The notes under the pieces are model-generated. The model had not been told where the DNA came from and made no database searches. It worked only from the letters and a program-made list of their open reading frames with translations. The translations under genes and the position numbers were made by a program. A stretch of 64,000 nucleotides of DNA from Schistocerca nitens (Eukaryota; Arthropoda; Insecta; Orthoptera; Acrididae), in assembly GCF_023898315.1 (NCBI RefSeq), contig NC_064621.1, forward strand, positions 132,430,521-132,494,520. Reading direction: 5' to 3'. This document shows positions 1-9,849 of this stretch, one piece after another (position 1 is the stretch's first letter; each line of letters starts with the position of its first letter).

Positions 1-737
1 CCATCAAAATTACATATTCGTCTCCCTTAACTGTTCGAATAATTTCTTTCCTCTCACACATTTTTGAACTTCCTCATTACCCGCGGAGCTATTAGGCATA
101 TAAACTTTTACTATTGTGGTGCGTATTGGCTTCATGTCTATATTCACTACGACAGCAGATTCACAGTTCACAGTAGCTCTCCCACATTCGTACTTTCTTA
201 TTCATTATCTGATTTATATCTGCATTATCCCTAGCTAATTTGCTATTTTTAAACCTGTTCTTTCTACCATCACATTTGATTAATTTACACTACATTTAAC
301 ATCGACCTATCCATTTCCCTTATAAAATTCTCTAACCAACCGAAACGATTGGGTTTGCTGATATTCCATGTTCCGATCAGTAGAACGATATTTTTGCTTG
401 TCCTGATGACAACAACCTCCTTAATAGTTACCGTCAGGAGATCTGAAATGGATAGTATCTTACTTCCGGAGTATTCTACCCTAAAGAGTACGACAACCAT
501 TAAGCTATTCAGTAGAGTTGCCTGCCCTCGGGGAAAGTCACAGCTGTAGTTTCCCGTTTCTACCAAACGTTCACCTTACCAGCGCAACAATAACCGGTAG
601 CCAACATAGCCATGTTGGCTAATGTTACAAGGCCAGGTCAGACAATCATACAGCCTGTTGCCCCCATAACTACTGAAAGGCCAGTGCCCCTCCGCGCATG
701 TGTGTGTGGAGGCTGCGGGTGGGGGGGGGGGGCATAA
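1..737 (-). mobile_element. RTE-clade LINE, 5' end and endonuclease start, cut by window edge
   Basis: The minus strand carries a decayed 5' region, then the start of an apurinic-type endonuclease. The motif GTWNIS, around 375-350, matches the beta-strand that opens RTE endonucleases, followed by a leader ending REMDR. Positions 420-737 match the 5' region of the copies at 16540-16960 and 34458-35050, including a homopolymer at the extreme 5' end (G-run about 720-732 on the plus strand). Frameshifts and stops break the frame: the longest piece is 93 codons at 566-285. The rest of the element lies left of the window. Confidence 0.8.
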
Positions 738-1403
738 GCAGGAGGAGGGGTATTTAGATTACACGACGTATTTGGAAGCATTATTCAAAAAATAATATCT
801 CAGCGTTTACGAGAAGTCACTTTTTCTGTGAGAAAAGCGAATAGATGGTCGTTTATGACTTACAGAGCGCACACTACTGACCTGTGAATAAGCATCCTAA
901 ACAGTGTGTCTAGAGGCACCAAGACCGAGGAGTTACCGCGGAAAAACGCTCAGTTTCATTTTTTCTTATTGGATTAAAAAGAGGCGAGCTTATTTACCCA
1001 TCATATTGCTGTGGTAATTAATAAACGTATTTGTACCGGTTTTATGATGCACCATCGTCCTTCTGTCTCGTTGAAAGTAAGCAGATTAATACACAGTATC
1101 CAGGTCGATGGATCTGTCAAGATGCGTCATCTGGTTGGTCATTCGGTCTTTCATCCAACTTGGTTTTACCGGTGGACACACTAGAAGCCAAAATTGCGTT
1201 CAGATGAAGTCGCGGGTTTCGAGCGCAGACGGCATGACAACGTATTGTAGTTGATTGATGTGCTCGAGCTAATACCAGTATTCTTCTGAAACCAAATTTT
1301 CTGACTATATACGTAAAAATGTGTGATCAACAATTATTGAAATTGCTGGCGCATCAGCAAAAGACAGAGGGTATTATATAACCGTACGTCTCAAATTAAC
1401 ATC
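738..1403. other. unassigned AT-rich sequence
   Basis: I see no long reading frame, RNA gene or repeat shared with the rest of the window between the RTE 5' end and the SINE. Confidence 0.5.
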
Positions 1404-1417
1404 GAAAATCATAGAGG

Positions 1418-1615
1418 CCGGCCGAAGTGGCCGTGCGGTTAAAGGCGCTGCAGTCTGGAACCGCAAGACCGCTACGGTCGCAGGTTCGAATCCTGCCTCG
1501 GGCATGGATGTTTATGATGTCCTTAGGTTAGTTAGGTTTAACTCGTTCTAAGTTCTAGGGGACTAATGACCTCAGCAGTTGAGTCCCATAGTGCTCAGAG
1601 CCACTTGAACCACTT
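1418..1615 (+). mobile_element. tRNA-derived SINE, family A, full length with 14-bp TSD
   Basis: The head starts with GGCCGTGCGG (A-box-like) and has a perfect Pol III B box, GGTTCGAATCC, at 1483-1493. The body ends in the family tail GAGCCACTTGAACCACTT. It is flanked by a perfect 14-bp target duplication, GAAAATCATAGAGG, at 1404-1417 and 1616-1629, which fixes both ends. There is no coding capacity, so movement must depend on a LINE. Confidence 0.95.
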
Positions 1616-1629
1616 GAAAATCATAGAGG

Positions 1630-2188
1630 ACCAACAGCAACTGAAGAGAGAAAATTAATAGACACCACATGTGAGAGGAGAGTGGTAAGTTCATGACGAA
1701 GACTTGGTATTTAACGTCATGATATCGTTAATCTACAGAAGTCGATCTATATTACTCGTAGTAACGTGTAGTTACTGAGTGGTAACTTTTGTACCTGTTT
1801 CGTTCATTATTGTATCAGCATGGTATAATTTGGCAGAAGGAAACCTTTATACGATAGACTATAAGTGTACCTGTTTGAAAAATGGAAATGAGTTTGACCC
1901 AATCAGTCCTACATCAGCCTTCGACGAGAAAGAAACTCATGTGAAAGTCCCAGCAGCGTTGCGGCGGAGGTGTATTGCTTGGAAAAGCATCCTCTGACAG
2001 GGATGTGTGTAAACATGAGCTCAAAGCAAAAGACGTTGCTCCACAAATCGACTTCTACGAGAAAGACTCCGCAGAACCGCTTGAATCAACGTTTTATAAC
2101 TCTGGGAAGCGTATTTCCCTGAAAACTATGTGGACAAAACTCTGCTTCTTATGTCAGATTATGTTTGCAGCTGTATCCATTTCTATAA
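1630..2188. other. unassigned sequence with two short overlapping ORFs
   Basis: Open frames at 1779-1997 and 1975-2223 on the plus strand show no motif I recognise, and the second runs into a SINE. They are more likely chance ORFs than exons. Confidence 0.3.
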
Positions 2189-2198
2189 CTCAGATTAA

Positions 2199-2393
2199 CA
2201 AAAAATTTGGAAATTTGAGGTAAGGTCTTATGGGACCAAACTGCTAAGGTCATCGGTCCCTAAGCTTACGCACTACTTAATCTAACTTAAGCCAACTTAC
2301 GCTAAGGACAACACAAAGCCCGAAGGAGGAATCGAACCTCCGACGGGGGGAGCCGCGCGGACCGTAACAAAGCGCCTTAGCTACCCTGCGCGG
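2199..2393 (-). mobile_element. tRNA-derived SINE, family B, with 10-bp TSD
   Basis: On the minus strand the head carries a B box, GGTTCGATTCC, then a tail related to family A (GTCCTTAGCGTAAGTT, then a GGTCCCATAAGACC-type end). Target duplications CTCAGATTAA lie at 2189-2198 and 2394-2403. The head sequence differs clearly from family A. Confidence 0.9.
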
Positions 2394-2499
2394 CTCAGAT
2401 TAATAGTCGGCATAATTGTATACGGATGTTTTAAGGTATTAAGGTTAGTTGATATTGATACAGCTCTCTTGATTAATTTGCAGGGTACTAGCCATATGC

Positions 2500-2957
2500 A
2501 TTTCCTCTTTAAATTCCTATTGACCGGACTAGAACACAAACTCATTACTGAACGACAAGATCAGTTTACTTATCCTGTCTACAAATTATCTTGCCGATTC
2601 AGCAGTTTTCTGTGCATCGTCAAGTATGACGCTTCGTTTGAAATTTCGACATTTTTCGTCTTCCAATTCCGTTGCAATGTATGAAGCTATGCAACCATCC
2701 ACTGCTTTTTTTTAAATCGCTGTAATCCATGTCGCGTGCAATTTCATGTGCATAACGTATTAGGCAACTATCAAGCACATCCTTAAATAGTATTGAAGAT
2801 ATTTCAAACGCGCAAACACAAATTTTTGTAACAAGTGCGCCTCTTCCTCCCTTGAATATCCGTAGTTTTTCTTATGCACTGCACGGTCATATTGCTGCGA
2901 ACCTATTGGAAATCTGTTCATAATGGTTCTTTTACTATGCTGTGGATTATCTTCCAT
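2500..2957 (-). pseudogene. CENP-B/pogo (Tc5-type) transposase DNA-binding fragment, broken
   Basis: Reading leftwards from 2957 the minus strand encodes a basic N-terminal stretch (65 codons to a stop). In shifted frames follow KKSSGWLHSF, GIGRRKMSKF and later DRISKLILSF. The SGWL...GI.RRK pattern is the hallmark of the CENP-B/Tc5 helix-turn-helix used by pogo/Tigger transposases and related domesticated genes. At least two frameshifts and an internal stop break it, and no DDE domain is visible nearby. The assignment rests on short motifs seen by eye. Confidence 0.45.
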
Positions 2958-3159
2958 GTACCTAATTGTGTTTAGTCCCTACTACTTGGACAAAGGTTGT
3001 CCGTTACTACTTTTCACTGTAGACGGGATTTGTGGCTCCTTGTCCTACAAAGATGATGACCTTCATGGCTCGATATCTGTTTCACTATCACTTCCATTTG
3101 TTAAGTACTTATTGTCATTATTGTAGTCTTCACTACATTGTCCACACAGTAGAGCGACT

Positions 3160-3316
3160 AACAGACAGCTTGCAAGGGAATGCGAGGAATGAATGCAGTA
3201 AACAGGTTCAGATGGAAATGTGTTGCAGTAGATATGCTGAATCTTCAACAGGATAGACTAATGTGGTGAACTGCATCAAGGCAGTCTTCGGGCTGAAGAC
3301 CAAAGCAAGAACATCA
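3160..3316 (+). mobile_element. RTE LINE 3'-end fragment
   Basis: A plus-strand stretch encodes NECSKQVQMEMCCSRY, aligned with the C-terminal EYTKQIQKDVGCSRYWEM of the better RTE copies. It continues in another frame through a tail equivalent to the RTE end (CAGTCTTCGGGCTGAAGACC). The body of the element is missing, as expected for a severely 5'-truncated insertion. Confidence 0.65.
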
Positions 3317-3708
3317 CTATGCAGACAAAAGACGTATTTCCGTTGTGAGTTAACAGTAGACCCCTTTGATCATGAAAACTGTCAAACTTAATGCTACAAG
3401 TATGTTCAAAACTTTATAGCAGAGTAGCGTCCTGGTGTTTAAATCCTTTAGATACATAATCTATCCGCATTATATGTTCTGCAGCTAGCAGAGAACGAGA
3501 TGGCGCGTTACTTAACACACTAAATTTGTAATTTGGAGAAGTGGTGATTAAATTACCATCCTGCTACTCTCGTTCAGGTTTCCTGTTGATTATATGCAAG
3601 AGGTAAAACAATTCCTTTTAAAAAGTCCCAGCTATTGTCCTTTCCCGTCGTTGCCTACAGAGCTATTACTTCGTTTGTAATGAGACTTTAACGGGATATG
3701 TACCCTAA
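3317..3708. other. unassigned sequence
   Basis: Nothing recognisable between the RTE tail and the next SINE. Confidence 0.5.
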
Positions 3709-3719
3709 TGCACTTCCAA

Positions 3720-3904
3720 GCCGAGCGGTTCTAGGCGCTACAGTCTGGAACCGCACGACCGCTACGGTCGCAGGTTCGAATCCTGCCTCGGGCATGGATG
3801 CGTGTGATGTCCTTAGGTTAGTTAGATTTAAGTAGTTCTAAGTTCTAGGGTACTGATGACCTTAGAAGTTAAGTCCCATAGTGCTTAGAGTCATTTGAAC
3901 CATT
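3720..3904 (+). mobile_element. SINE family A, slightly 5'-truncated, 11-bp TSD
   Basis: It has a B box GGTTCGAATCC and the family tail ending CATTTGAACCATT. Perfect target duplications TGCACTTCCAA lie at 3709-3719 and 3905-3915. The first part of the tRNA-like head is missing relative to the copy at 1418. Confidence 0.93.
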
Positions 3905-3938
3905 TGCACTTCCAACATTCTTCGTTCCTTTTATCCTT

Positions 3939-4083
3939 TGGTTCAAATGGCTCTGAGCACTATGGGACTTAATATCTGAGGTCATCAGTCCCCTAGACTT
4001 AGAACTACTTAAACCGAACTAACCTAAGGACGTCACACACATCCATGCCCGAAGCAGGATTCGAACCTGCGACCGTAGCAGCA
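3939..4083 (-). mobile_element. SINE family A, 5'-truncated
   Basis: The minus-strand tail (starting GGTTCAAATGGCTCTGAGCA on the plus strand) and the B box are present. Similarity stops shortly after the B box, so the A-box half of the head is lost. It lies 35 bp from the preceding SINE, in the opposite orientation. Confidence 0.9.
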
Positions 4084-4561
4084 GCCCTTTCTCCATTCGT
4101 AATTTGTCTTTCAGCTTTCCTTACGTTCCTGCCATTATTCTGACCTATTTGCTTATTACTATTAGGCACAATTACATTAGCTTTGAAATCTATTTTCTAT
4201 ATATATATATACTTTCCAAAGTACACACCTCTTCATTAAGCCACTAAAGCAGCTTCATGGAGGAATTATATGTACTGTGTTTCATAACGAAATAATTTTA
4301 TGACGATATTCTGTTTGGGTGATGACTCTTGGATATATGATGGGACCCGCCTCTGTTTCACTTCCTATGAAAATCTTTTCATCCGAAGGTAACAACAGCG
4401 TAGCCCTCTCTGTCAGCCGTGGCGGTGTCGCTGGCGACAGTGGTTCTCTTATCCAGTAGGGACAGTAATCCCATTCGAGCTGGTATGCGCGTTTTCTCTT
4501 TGGTTTTCCTCTTCTGTAGTTCCTCCTTTAAATCGGCGCATGAACGACAAAAATAAGTAAC
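4084..4561. other. unassigned sequence with short (TA)n
   Basis: It contains a short TA repeat near 4199-4211. The minus-strand ORF at 4609-4379 has no recognisable motif. Confidence 0.4.
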
Positions 4562-4660
4562 CATGGGAATGGAAAAGCATCTGAAACAGCTCAACAGAGG
4601 AAAGGCCACTGGACCTGACGGACTAGCAGTCCGATTCTACGGGTCATCAGCGGCACCGAA
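4562..4660 (+). pseudogene. tiny LINE reverse-transcriptase fragment
   Basis: A short plus-strand translation contains LNRGKATGPDGLAVRFY. This resembles the KAPGPDG...FY motif near the start of LINE reverse transcriptase domains. Nothing on either side continues the domain. Recognition rests on this one motif. Confidence 0.35.
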
Positions 4661-5280
4661 GCAGAAACAGCTTGCATCAGAAAACACAACAGACCTCCAC
4701 TTTGCCCTCCAACAAGTTTTCGCTTCACACCACTGAAGTCACTAATACTGGAGGCTCAGTGCCAAAGGAATGCACGCGTCAGAGCGTCTGGCTCGGAGTT
4801 CTTACAGTAACAGATTTGGTGCAATTCTTTGTGTCTGTGTTGTGCCAACTGCCGCTCAAATTGCTGCTTCGAATGTAGTACAATACGCCACAGCCGTACT
4901 CCGAACATGATGGTCTTCTCTCTCGGCAGTGCCATGTGGCTGTACGGAGCCCTGTCTCCTTGCGATCGCACATTCTCGTAACCATCGCTGCTGGCACCCA
5001 CGGACGGTGGCTACATTCCTGCCAAGTCTTTCTGCAATATCGCGAAAGCAACATCCATCTTTCAACAGCAAACAACAGATATTCACCCTGCCCTCCAATG
5101 AGCTGTCGCTTGGCACCACTACAGTCGCAAACGACGGATGTTTGGGGTCAGTGGAATGCACGCAGCAGGGCATGTGGCTCGGAGCTAACCCTGAAGTAAC
5201 CGATTTGTTGTGTCACTGTGCTGTCAACTGCTTCTGGATTTGCTTCTGCAGACTCAGTACGATGTTACAATGAAATGAAT
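4660..5280 (-). pseudogene. Tc1-like transposase relic, N-terminal DNA-binding region, internally duplicated
   Basis: The minus strand from 5173 reads CFRDIAERLGRNVATV, then a TAEREDHHVR block. This is the paired helix-turn-helix and linker of Tc1-like transposases. It bound the terminal repeats in the ancestral element. The 105-codon frame ends by 4856, and in shifted frames the region after it continues toward the start of the catalytic domain (WRAKWR). Segments 4690-4820 and 5090-5210 resemble each other, so part of the relic appears duplicated. No catalytic triad is visible. Confidence 0.65.
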
Positions 5281-5289
5281 ATCCTTAGA

Positions 5290-5664
5290 TGCATACAGGC
5301 CTTGATATAAGTCAACGGGGACAGTTGAAAATGTGTGCCCCGACCGGGACTCGAACCCGGGATTTCCTGCTTACATGGCAGACGCTGTATCCATCTGAGC
5401 CACCGAGGACACAGAGATAGTGCGACTGCAGGGACTTATCTCTGGCACGCCTCCCGTGAGACCCACATTCCCACCTTATTTTCCCGCTCTATATTCATAG
5501 TGCCCCTGCCCATTTTATTCGTTATTCGTGGCTTTTCGCCGATTCCCGTAAGAGTTCGAGCACTGTTTGGGCATCCGCACAGAAGAAGATGGTCAAATGG
5601 CCGGTGAGCCTTTGAAGATGGTATCTATTCTTTCGGACATGTCCGAAAGAATAGATACCACATT
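5290..5664. repeat. repeat with tRNA-like module and perfect palindrome
   Basis: This repeat joins a tRNA-like sequence (5339-5405, minus strand) to a spacer and to a perfect 42-bp palindrome at 5619-5660 centred on GGACATGTCC. I recall a similar arrangement in orthopteran repeats, but its class (SINE or non-autonomous DNA element) cannot be settled here. It lies between two Tc1-like relics. The outer limits are approximate. Confidence 0.6.
5339..5405 (-). tRNA. degenerate tRNA-like sequence (Thr-UGU-like), repeat-embedded
   Basis: The minus strand gives a near-cloverleaf. It has TGGCTCAGATGGATA as D-arm, an anticodon stem-loop with loop CATGTAA (anticodon TGT), a perfect CCGGG/CCCGG T-stem and a GGTTCGAGTCC B box. 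The D-stem is unpaired at one position, U33 is replaced by A, and one end of the acceptor stem mismatches. It is a repeat-borne tRNA-derived module, not a working tRNA gene. Confidence 0.5.
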
Positions 5665-6090
5665 CATATATATATCCGTACGATGTGCCAAAGCCATTCA
5701 CCGAAAGCGACGGTCTTCTCTCTCTGTAGTTCCATGATGCCGTCCGGAGCCCGGTCATCTTGAGATTGTACCTTCCTATGACCCACCGTTGCCAGCAGTC
5801 ATCTACAGTAGATATATTCCTACCAAGTCTTTATGCAGTATCGCAGAAGGAACAACCAGGTTCTCGTAACGATATTACACGACCTCTTTCCAACTGAGTC
5901 AGCTCCTGATAATGACGTCTTTGCAGTCTTAAAAGCATCAGCTCACTACGTACAGTCTCAAAGTCAACTAACGCTCACGACTGTTACAGCGGATAATTAC
6001 GCCAAACGTTGCTTGTACCCTCAAAGTAGCGCTAGTGGTGCCAGTCTCATGCGATTGGTGCAAAATCTGAAACAGATGTTATCTTTATGA
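5665..6090 (-). pseudogene. second Tc1-like transposase N-terminal relic
   Basis: The plus-strand blocks around 5697-5850 align with 4905-5065 of the neighbouring relic. They share a GGTCTTCTCTCTC start, a CCGTTGCCAGCAG-type middle and a CCTACCAAGTCTTTATGCAG end. The minus strand therefore encodes the same helix-turn-helix and linker (ELQREKTVAF corresponds to the TEREDRR block), with stops and frameshifts. No catalytic domain is visible. Confidence 0.55.
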
Positions 6091-6240
6091 TTCAGAAAGA
6101 CACCTACCAACTTTAGTTACCTCGCACGACTCCTCTTTGGTGTTGAGATTTTTTTCCCACTCAGTTGCATGCGTCATAGTTATCATGGTGAATTTAATGT
6201 AAAATATGTAGAATGCCTGCTTACATCTAAGCAAAAAGAT

Positions 6241-6418
6241 GGTGAAAATGGGTCTGAGCATTATGGGACCTAGATTTTAAGTCCCCTAGAACTTGGAACT
6301 ATTTAACCCTAAGGACATGACACACATCCATGCCCGAGGCAGGATTCGAACCTGCGACCGTAGCAGTCTCGACGATTCCGGAATGAAGCGCCTAGAACCG
6401 CTCGACCGCCGTGGCTGG
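6241..6418 (-). mobile_element. SINE family A, diverged
   Basis: The tail, B box (GGTTCGAATCC, minus strand) and head are all present, but there are more substitutions and small deletions than in the 1418 copy. I found no clean target duplication, so it is probably an older copy. Confidence 0.88.
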
Positions 6419-6518
6419 CAATAGATCTGCAGGATAAGTAAATGAAGACAATAGAACTAAATCAATAAAGTGGACCGGTGAATAGAATCACGGCGAAAGA
6501 ATTCACGAAAACTGGAGG

Positions 6519-6705
6519 GCAAATTTGGAAATTTGCGGTAAGTTCCTACGAGACTAAACTGCTGAGATCATCGGTCCCTAGGCTTACACGCTACGTAATC
6601 TAACTTAAACTAACTTACGCTAAGGATGACACACACACCCATGCCCGAGGAGGACTCGAATCTCCGACTGGGGGATCCGCGCGAACTGTGGCAAGGCACC
6701 TCCAA
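6519..6705 (-). mobile_element. SINE family B, diverged
   Basis: It matches the copy at 2199-2393 through AAATTTGGAAATTTG at the tail, the CATCGGTCCCTA block and the head. The B box on the minus strand is slightly mutated (GATTCGAGTCC). The head end is rearranged near 6700. Confidence 0.85.
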
Positions 6706-6849
6706 CCTGTGGTTCGAGGGAAAAAGAAGAGAAAATAACAGAATCTGAAGATCTGAAATGAGCACATATTTCCCATGAGGCGTCAATCAGAAAAGATAAC
6801 ACACAATAAAAAAGTCTTTTTTTTTTTTGTTGGCGTTATAACTGCCGTT

Positions 6850-7430
6850 CGAGTACGAAAAGCTCCTGGTCTGTCATAAACGACTGGCGTTTGGCGATCT
6901 CACTGGTCGGGCGGCGTTTTCTCTCTGTCCGTGCGGTTGGCATTTAGAAACGCAGAGGGAGCCAGTAACTGCCTTTACTCGCCGACCTAGCAATATTAGG
7001 AACAATAGCGACTGTTCTGGCTGAGAGGACCCGGCGTCCCGCCAGTGAAGCGGCCACGCACACGGCGGCGCCCGCGCCGGCCGGCCGGCAATATCTCACG
7101 CCCGGGCTCCCTTATTGGCCGTTCGCTGTCGGAGCCCGAAAGAGATGGCCCCGCTACCTTCACGGCGAACAGGAGAGGCCGATCGCTCCGCCACTCGCCG
7201 CCGACCTGCAATCTCGACGCAGCCATTTCCCGTGTCCGCATCTTGTTCGACCGGGCCTTCGAGGACACCCCTTGAGGATACTGCCGTACTTCAGCCCACA
7301 CGTCATAGAGCAGAACCGGAGAAGGAAGCAAGAACTGAAAGCGTAGTCCTCAACTTAGGTTCATTTACTGTAAAACGCTGTGCAGCTAACAGAGAAACTA
7401 ACTGTGGGAGACTGATCCTTGTGCAACATT
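6850..7430. other. GC- and CpG-rich patch, possible promoter or first exon
   Basis: Against an AT-rich background this stretch is strongly GC-rich with many CpGs, for example CGGCGCCCGCGCCGGCCGG near 7064-7085. Overlapping ORFs on both strands (7045-7275, 7115-7432, 7331-6996) are what high GC content gives by chance, and none has a recognised domain. CpG clusters in insects can mark promoters or first exons, so it is a candidate regulatory site only. Confidence 0.3.
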
Positions 7431-7579
7431 AAGGAGTGTCTTAATTTTCATGTTTGATTCCTTTTTATTTTTGCTGCCTCTCAGATTGATCCCATTCAAA
7501 AATAATTGCGTTGGTGTAATTTGGGCTTGAAGAGTAAAGGTTAAAGAGTGGGATTTAAATTCAGTGTGCCACGGTATCA

Positions 7580-8215
7580 GTGATTAGATTCACTGGTGTA
7601 AGTGAAGAAAAAATACGTGAAGAGTCGAATGGAATGAACAGTCTAATGAGTGTAGAATCTGGTATGAGAATAAACTGGCGAAATACTGGACTAATCAAGA
7701 GTATAAGAACTGACATTGACATTGGAGACCAAGAAGTAAACGAAATTAAGTAATTCTACTACCTTGGCAGCAATAACGCATAACGGAAGAAGCAAGGAGG
7801 ACACAGAAAGCTAATTAGCACAGGCAAGGAGGACGTTCCTGCCCGAGATATGTCAGTCAGTATCAGTCGTCGGTCTTAATCTAAGGAAGACATTTCTGAC
7901 AGTATATGTATATGTATATGCATTGTATTATACTGAATCACGGATGGTGGGAAAACCGGAAGAAGATAGGACAATTAGGTGAACTAACGACGAATGAGGA
8001 GGTTCTCCACGAATAAAGGAACGTATGGGAACATTGACAAGAAGAAGGGATGATAGGACACGATTTAAAACAACAGGGAATAACTTCCATGGTATTAGAG
8101 GGACCCGTAAAGGGTATAAATTTTAGCGATAGGCAGAAATTTGAATACACACAATAAGTAATCGATGATGTAGGGCTGTCGGTGCTACTCAGAAACGAAG
8201 AGATTATCAAAAATT
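7580..8215 (+). pseudogene. decayed RTE-type LINE, C-terminal part
   Basis: In changing frames the plus strand shows the order typical of RTE C-termini: a YLGS.I block, a KTFLTVYVYVYAL block, then TLTRRRDDR. These equate to FCYLGSKI, FLKVFVWRVAMYGSE and NLTRRRDRLVGHVL in the better copies. Many stops and indels are present, and sequence divergence from the other RTE copies suggests a different, older subfamily. Confidence 0.6.
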
Positions 8216-8930
8216 GTTCAGAAGTAGATGATCAACCATTAAATTCATTAAAAAATAAATTCATGAACCGATGAATTCATTACGTTCAGCTTATTTATTA
8301 ATATTCTTTTATTAACGCTAATAATGCTCTCTGTGAAGCTGGTATGTATAACGTTTGTGAGGCAAATGTCACCAAAAAATCAGATTTTCTTTTTAAAAAT
8401 ATTAAGTTCTCTAGAACCTCAGTTTGCGCCATGGCAATCTGTGGCGATACTGTTGAAATGCATACAGAAGAACATACTGCGTACGTTATTCGTTTTTGCA
8501 AAACGTTGATTGTAGTACTCCATGAGTTTCACGCCTCTCTTAGCTGAGTGATTTACAATTTCAGTAACTAAAGTTACAGCGTTGACGAAATCTTTATTAT
8601 TTCCATGCCACTGCGATGGAGCTGGAAATCAAGACGAGACATTGTGCTTGCTACGACACGTCCGATAAAATTAAGAGACTACAGGTGTGGTCCAGATTGA
8701 ATCGTAAAAAGTACAGCTCTGAGCTGTCTCTATCAGCCATGAATTCACTGGGGCACTATTATTCATTACAGAATTTCCTACAATTATAAAAGTGAGTGGA
8801 TGAACATTAGTTCTCTAGTATAGAGTAGGGTTTTCTCACCTATAAAATACTGTTGTTGTGGCATAAGACGTCTCGAAACTGACCAACTCATTTATACCAG
8901 AAGTGTCAATTATACAGGGTGATTCAAAAA
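8216..8930. other. unassigned sequence
   Basis: Short ORFs at 8298-8547 overlap on both strands and show nothing recognisable. Confidence 0.45.
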
Positions 8931-8932
8931 GA

Positions 8933-9847
8933 ATACCACAACTTTAGGAATTTAAAACTCTGCAACGACAAAAGGCAGAGCTAAGCACTATCTGTCGGCG
9001 AATTAAGGGAGCTATAAAGTTTCATTTAGTTGTACATTTGTTCGCTTGAGGCGGTGTTGACTAGGCGTCAGCGTCAGTTGATGCTAAGATGGCGACCGCT
9101 CAACAGAAAGCTTTTTGTGTTATTGAGTACGGCAGAAGTGAATCGACGACAGTTGTTCAGCGTGCATTTCGAACGAAGTATGGTGTTAAATCTCCTGATA
9201 GGTGGTGTATTAAACGTTGGTATAAACAGTTTACAGAGAACGGGTGTTTGTGCAAAGGGAAAAGTTCTGGACGGCCGAGAACGAGTGATGAAAATGTAGC
9301 ACGCATCCAGCAAGCATTTGTTCGCAGCCCAGGAAAATCGACTCGCAGAGCTAGCAGAGAGTTGCAAATTCCACAATCAACTGTATGGAGAGTCCTACGA
9401 AAAAGGTTAGTTATGAAACCTGAACGTCATCTACCCGAGGCGTTGGATCGGCCGCCAGGCAGCCCGTGACAGAGCACTTCATCACTGGCCTCCAAGAAGC
9501 CCTGATCTTACCCCCTGCGATTTTTTCTTATGGGGGTATGTTAAGGATATGGTGTTTCGGCCACCTCTCCCAGCCACCATTGATGATTTGAAACGAGAAA
9601 TAACAGCAGCTATCCAAACTGTTACGCCTGATATGCTACAGAGAGTGTGGAACGAGTTGGAGTATCGGGTTGATATTGCTCGTGTGTCTGGAGGGGGCCA
9701 TATTGAACATCTCTGAACTTGTTTTTGCGTGAAAAAAAAACCTTTTTAAATACTCTTTGTAATGATGTATAACAGAAGGTTCTATTATGTTTCTTTCATT
9801 AAATACACATTTTTAAAGTTGTGGTATTCTTTTTGAATCACCCTGTA
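8933..9847 (+). mobile_element. mariner-type transposon, internally deleted, intact terminal repeats
   Basis: Perfect terminal inverted repeats of about 32 bp begin CAGGGTGATTCAAAAAGAAT at both ends, and both sides read TATA, consistent with TA target duplication. The interior holds the transposase N-terminus and extreme C-terminus only. Because the ends are intact it could be mobilised by a full-length relative. Confidence 0.92.
9089..9718 (+). pseudogene. mariner-type transposase, catalytic core deleted
   Basis: Residues 1-110 form the helix-turn-helix half (IEYGRSESTTVVQRAF, KSSGRPRTSDENV, STRRASRELQIPQSTVWRVL). The frame jumps near 9425 into the C-terminal part, which runs in another frame to about 9715 with SPDLTPCDFFLWGY and ends GGGHIEHL. 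The last catalytic acidic residue in PCDFFLW remains, but the first two acidic residues and the region between them are missing. It cannot encode an active enzyme. N-terminal fragments alone can sometimes still bind terminal repeats. Confidence 0.85.
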
Positions 9848-9849
9848 TA

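Noticed and set aside
1418-1500. Functional tRNA gene
   Set aside because: Although A and B boxes are good, the sequence continues without an acceptor-stem match and is a repeated SINE head with target duplications.
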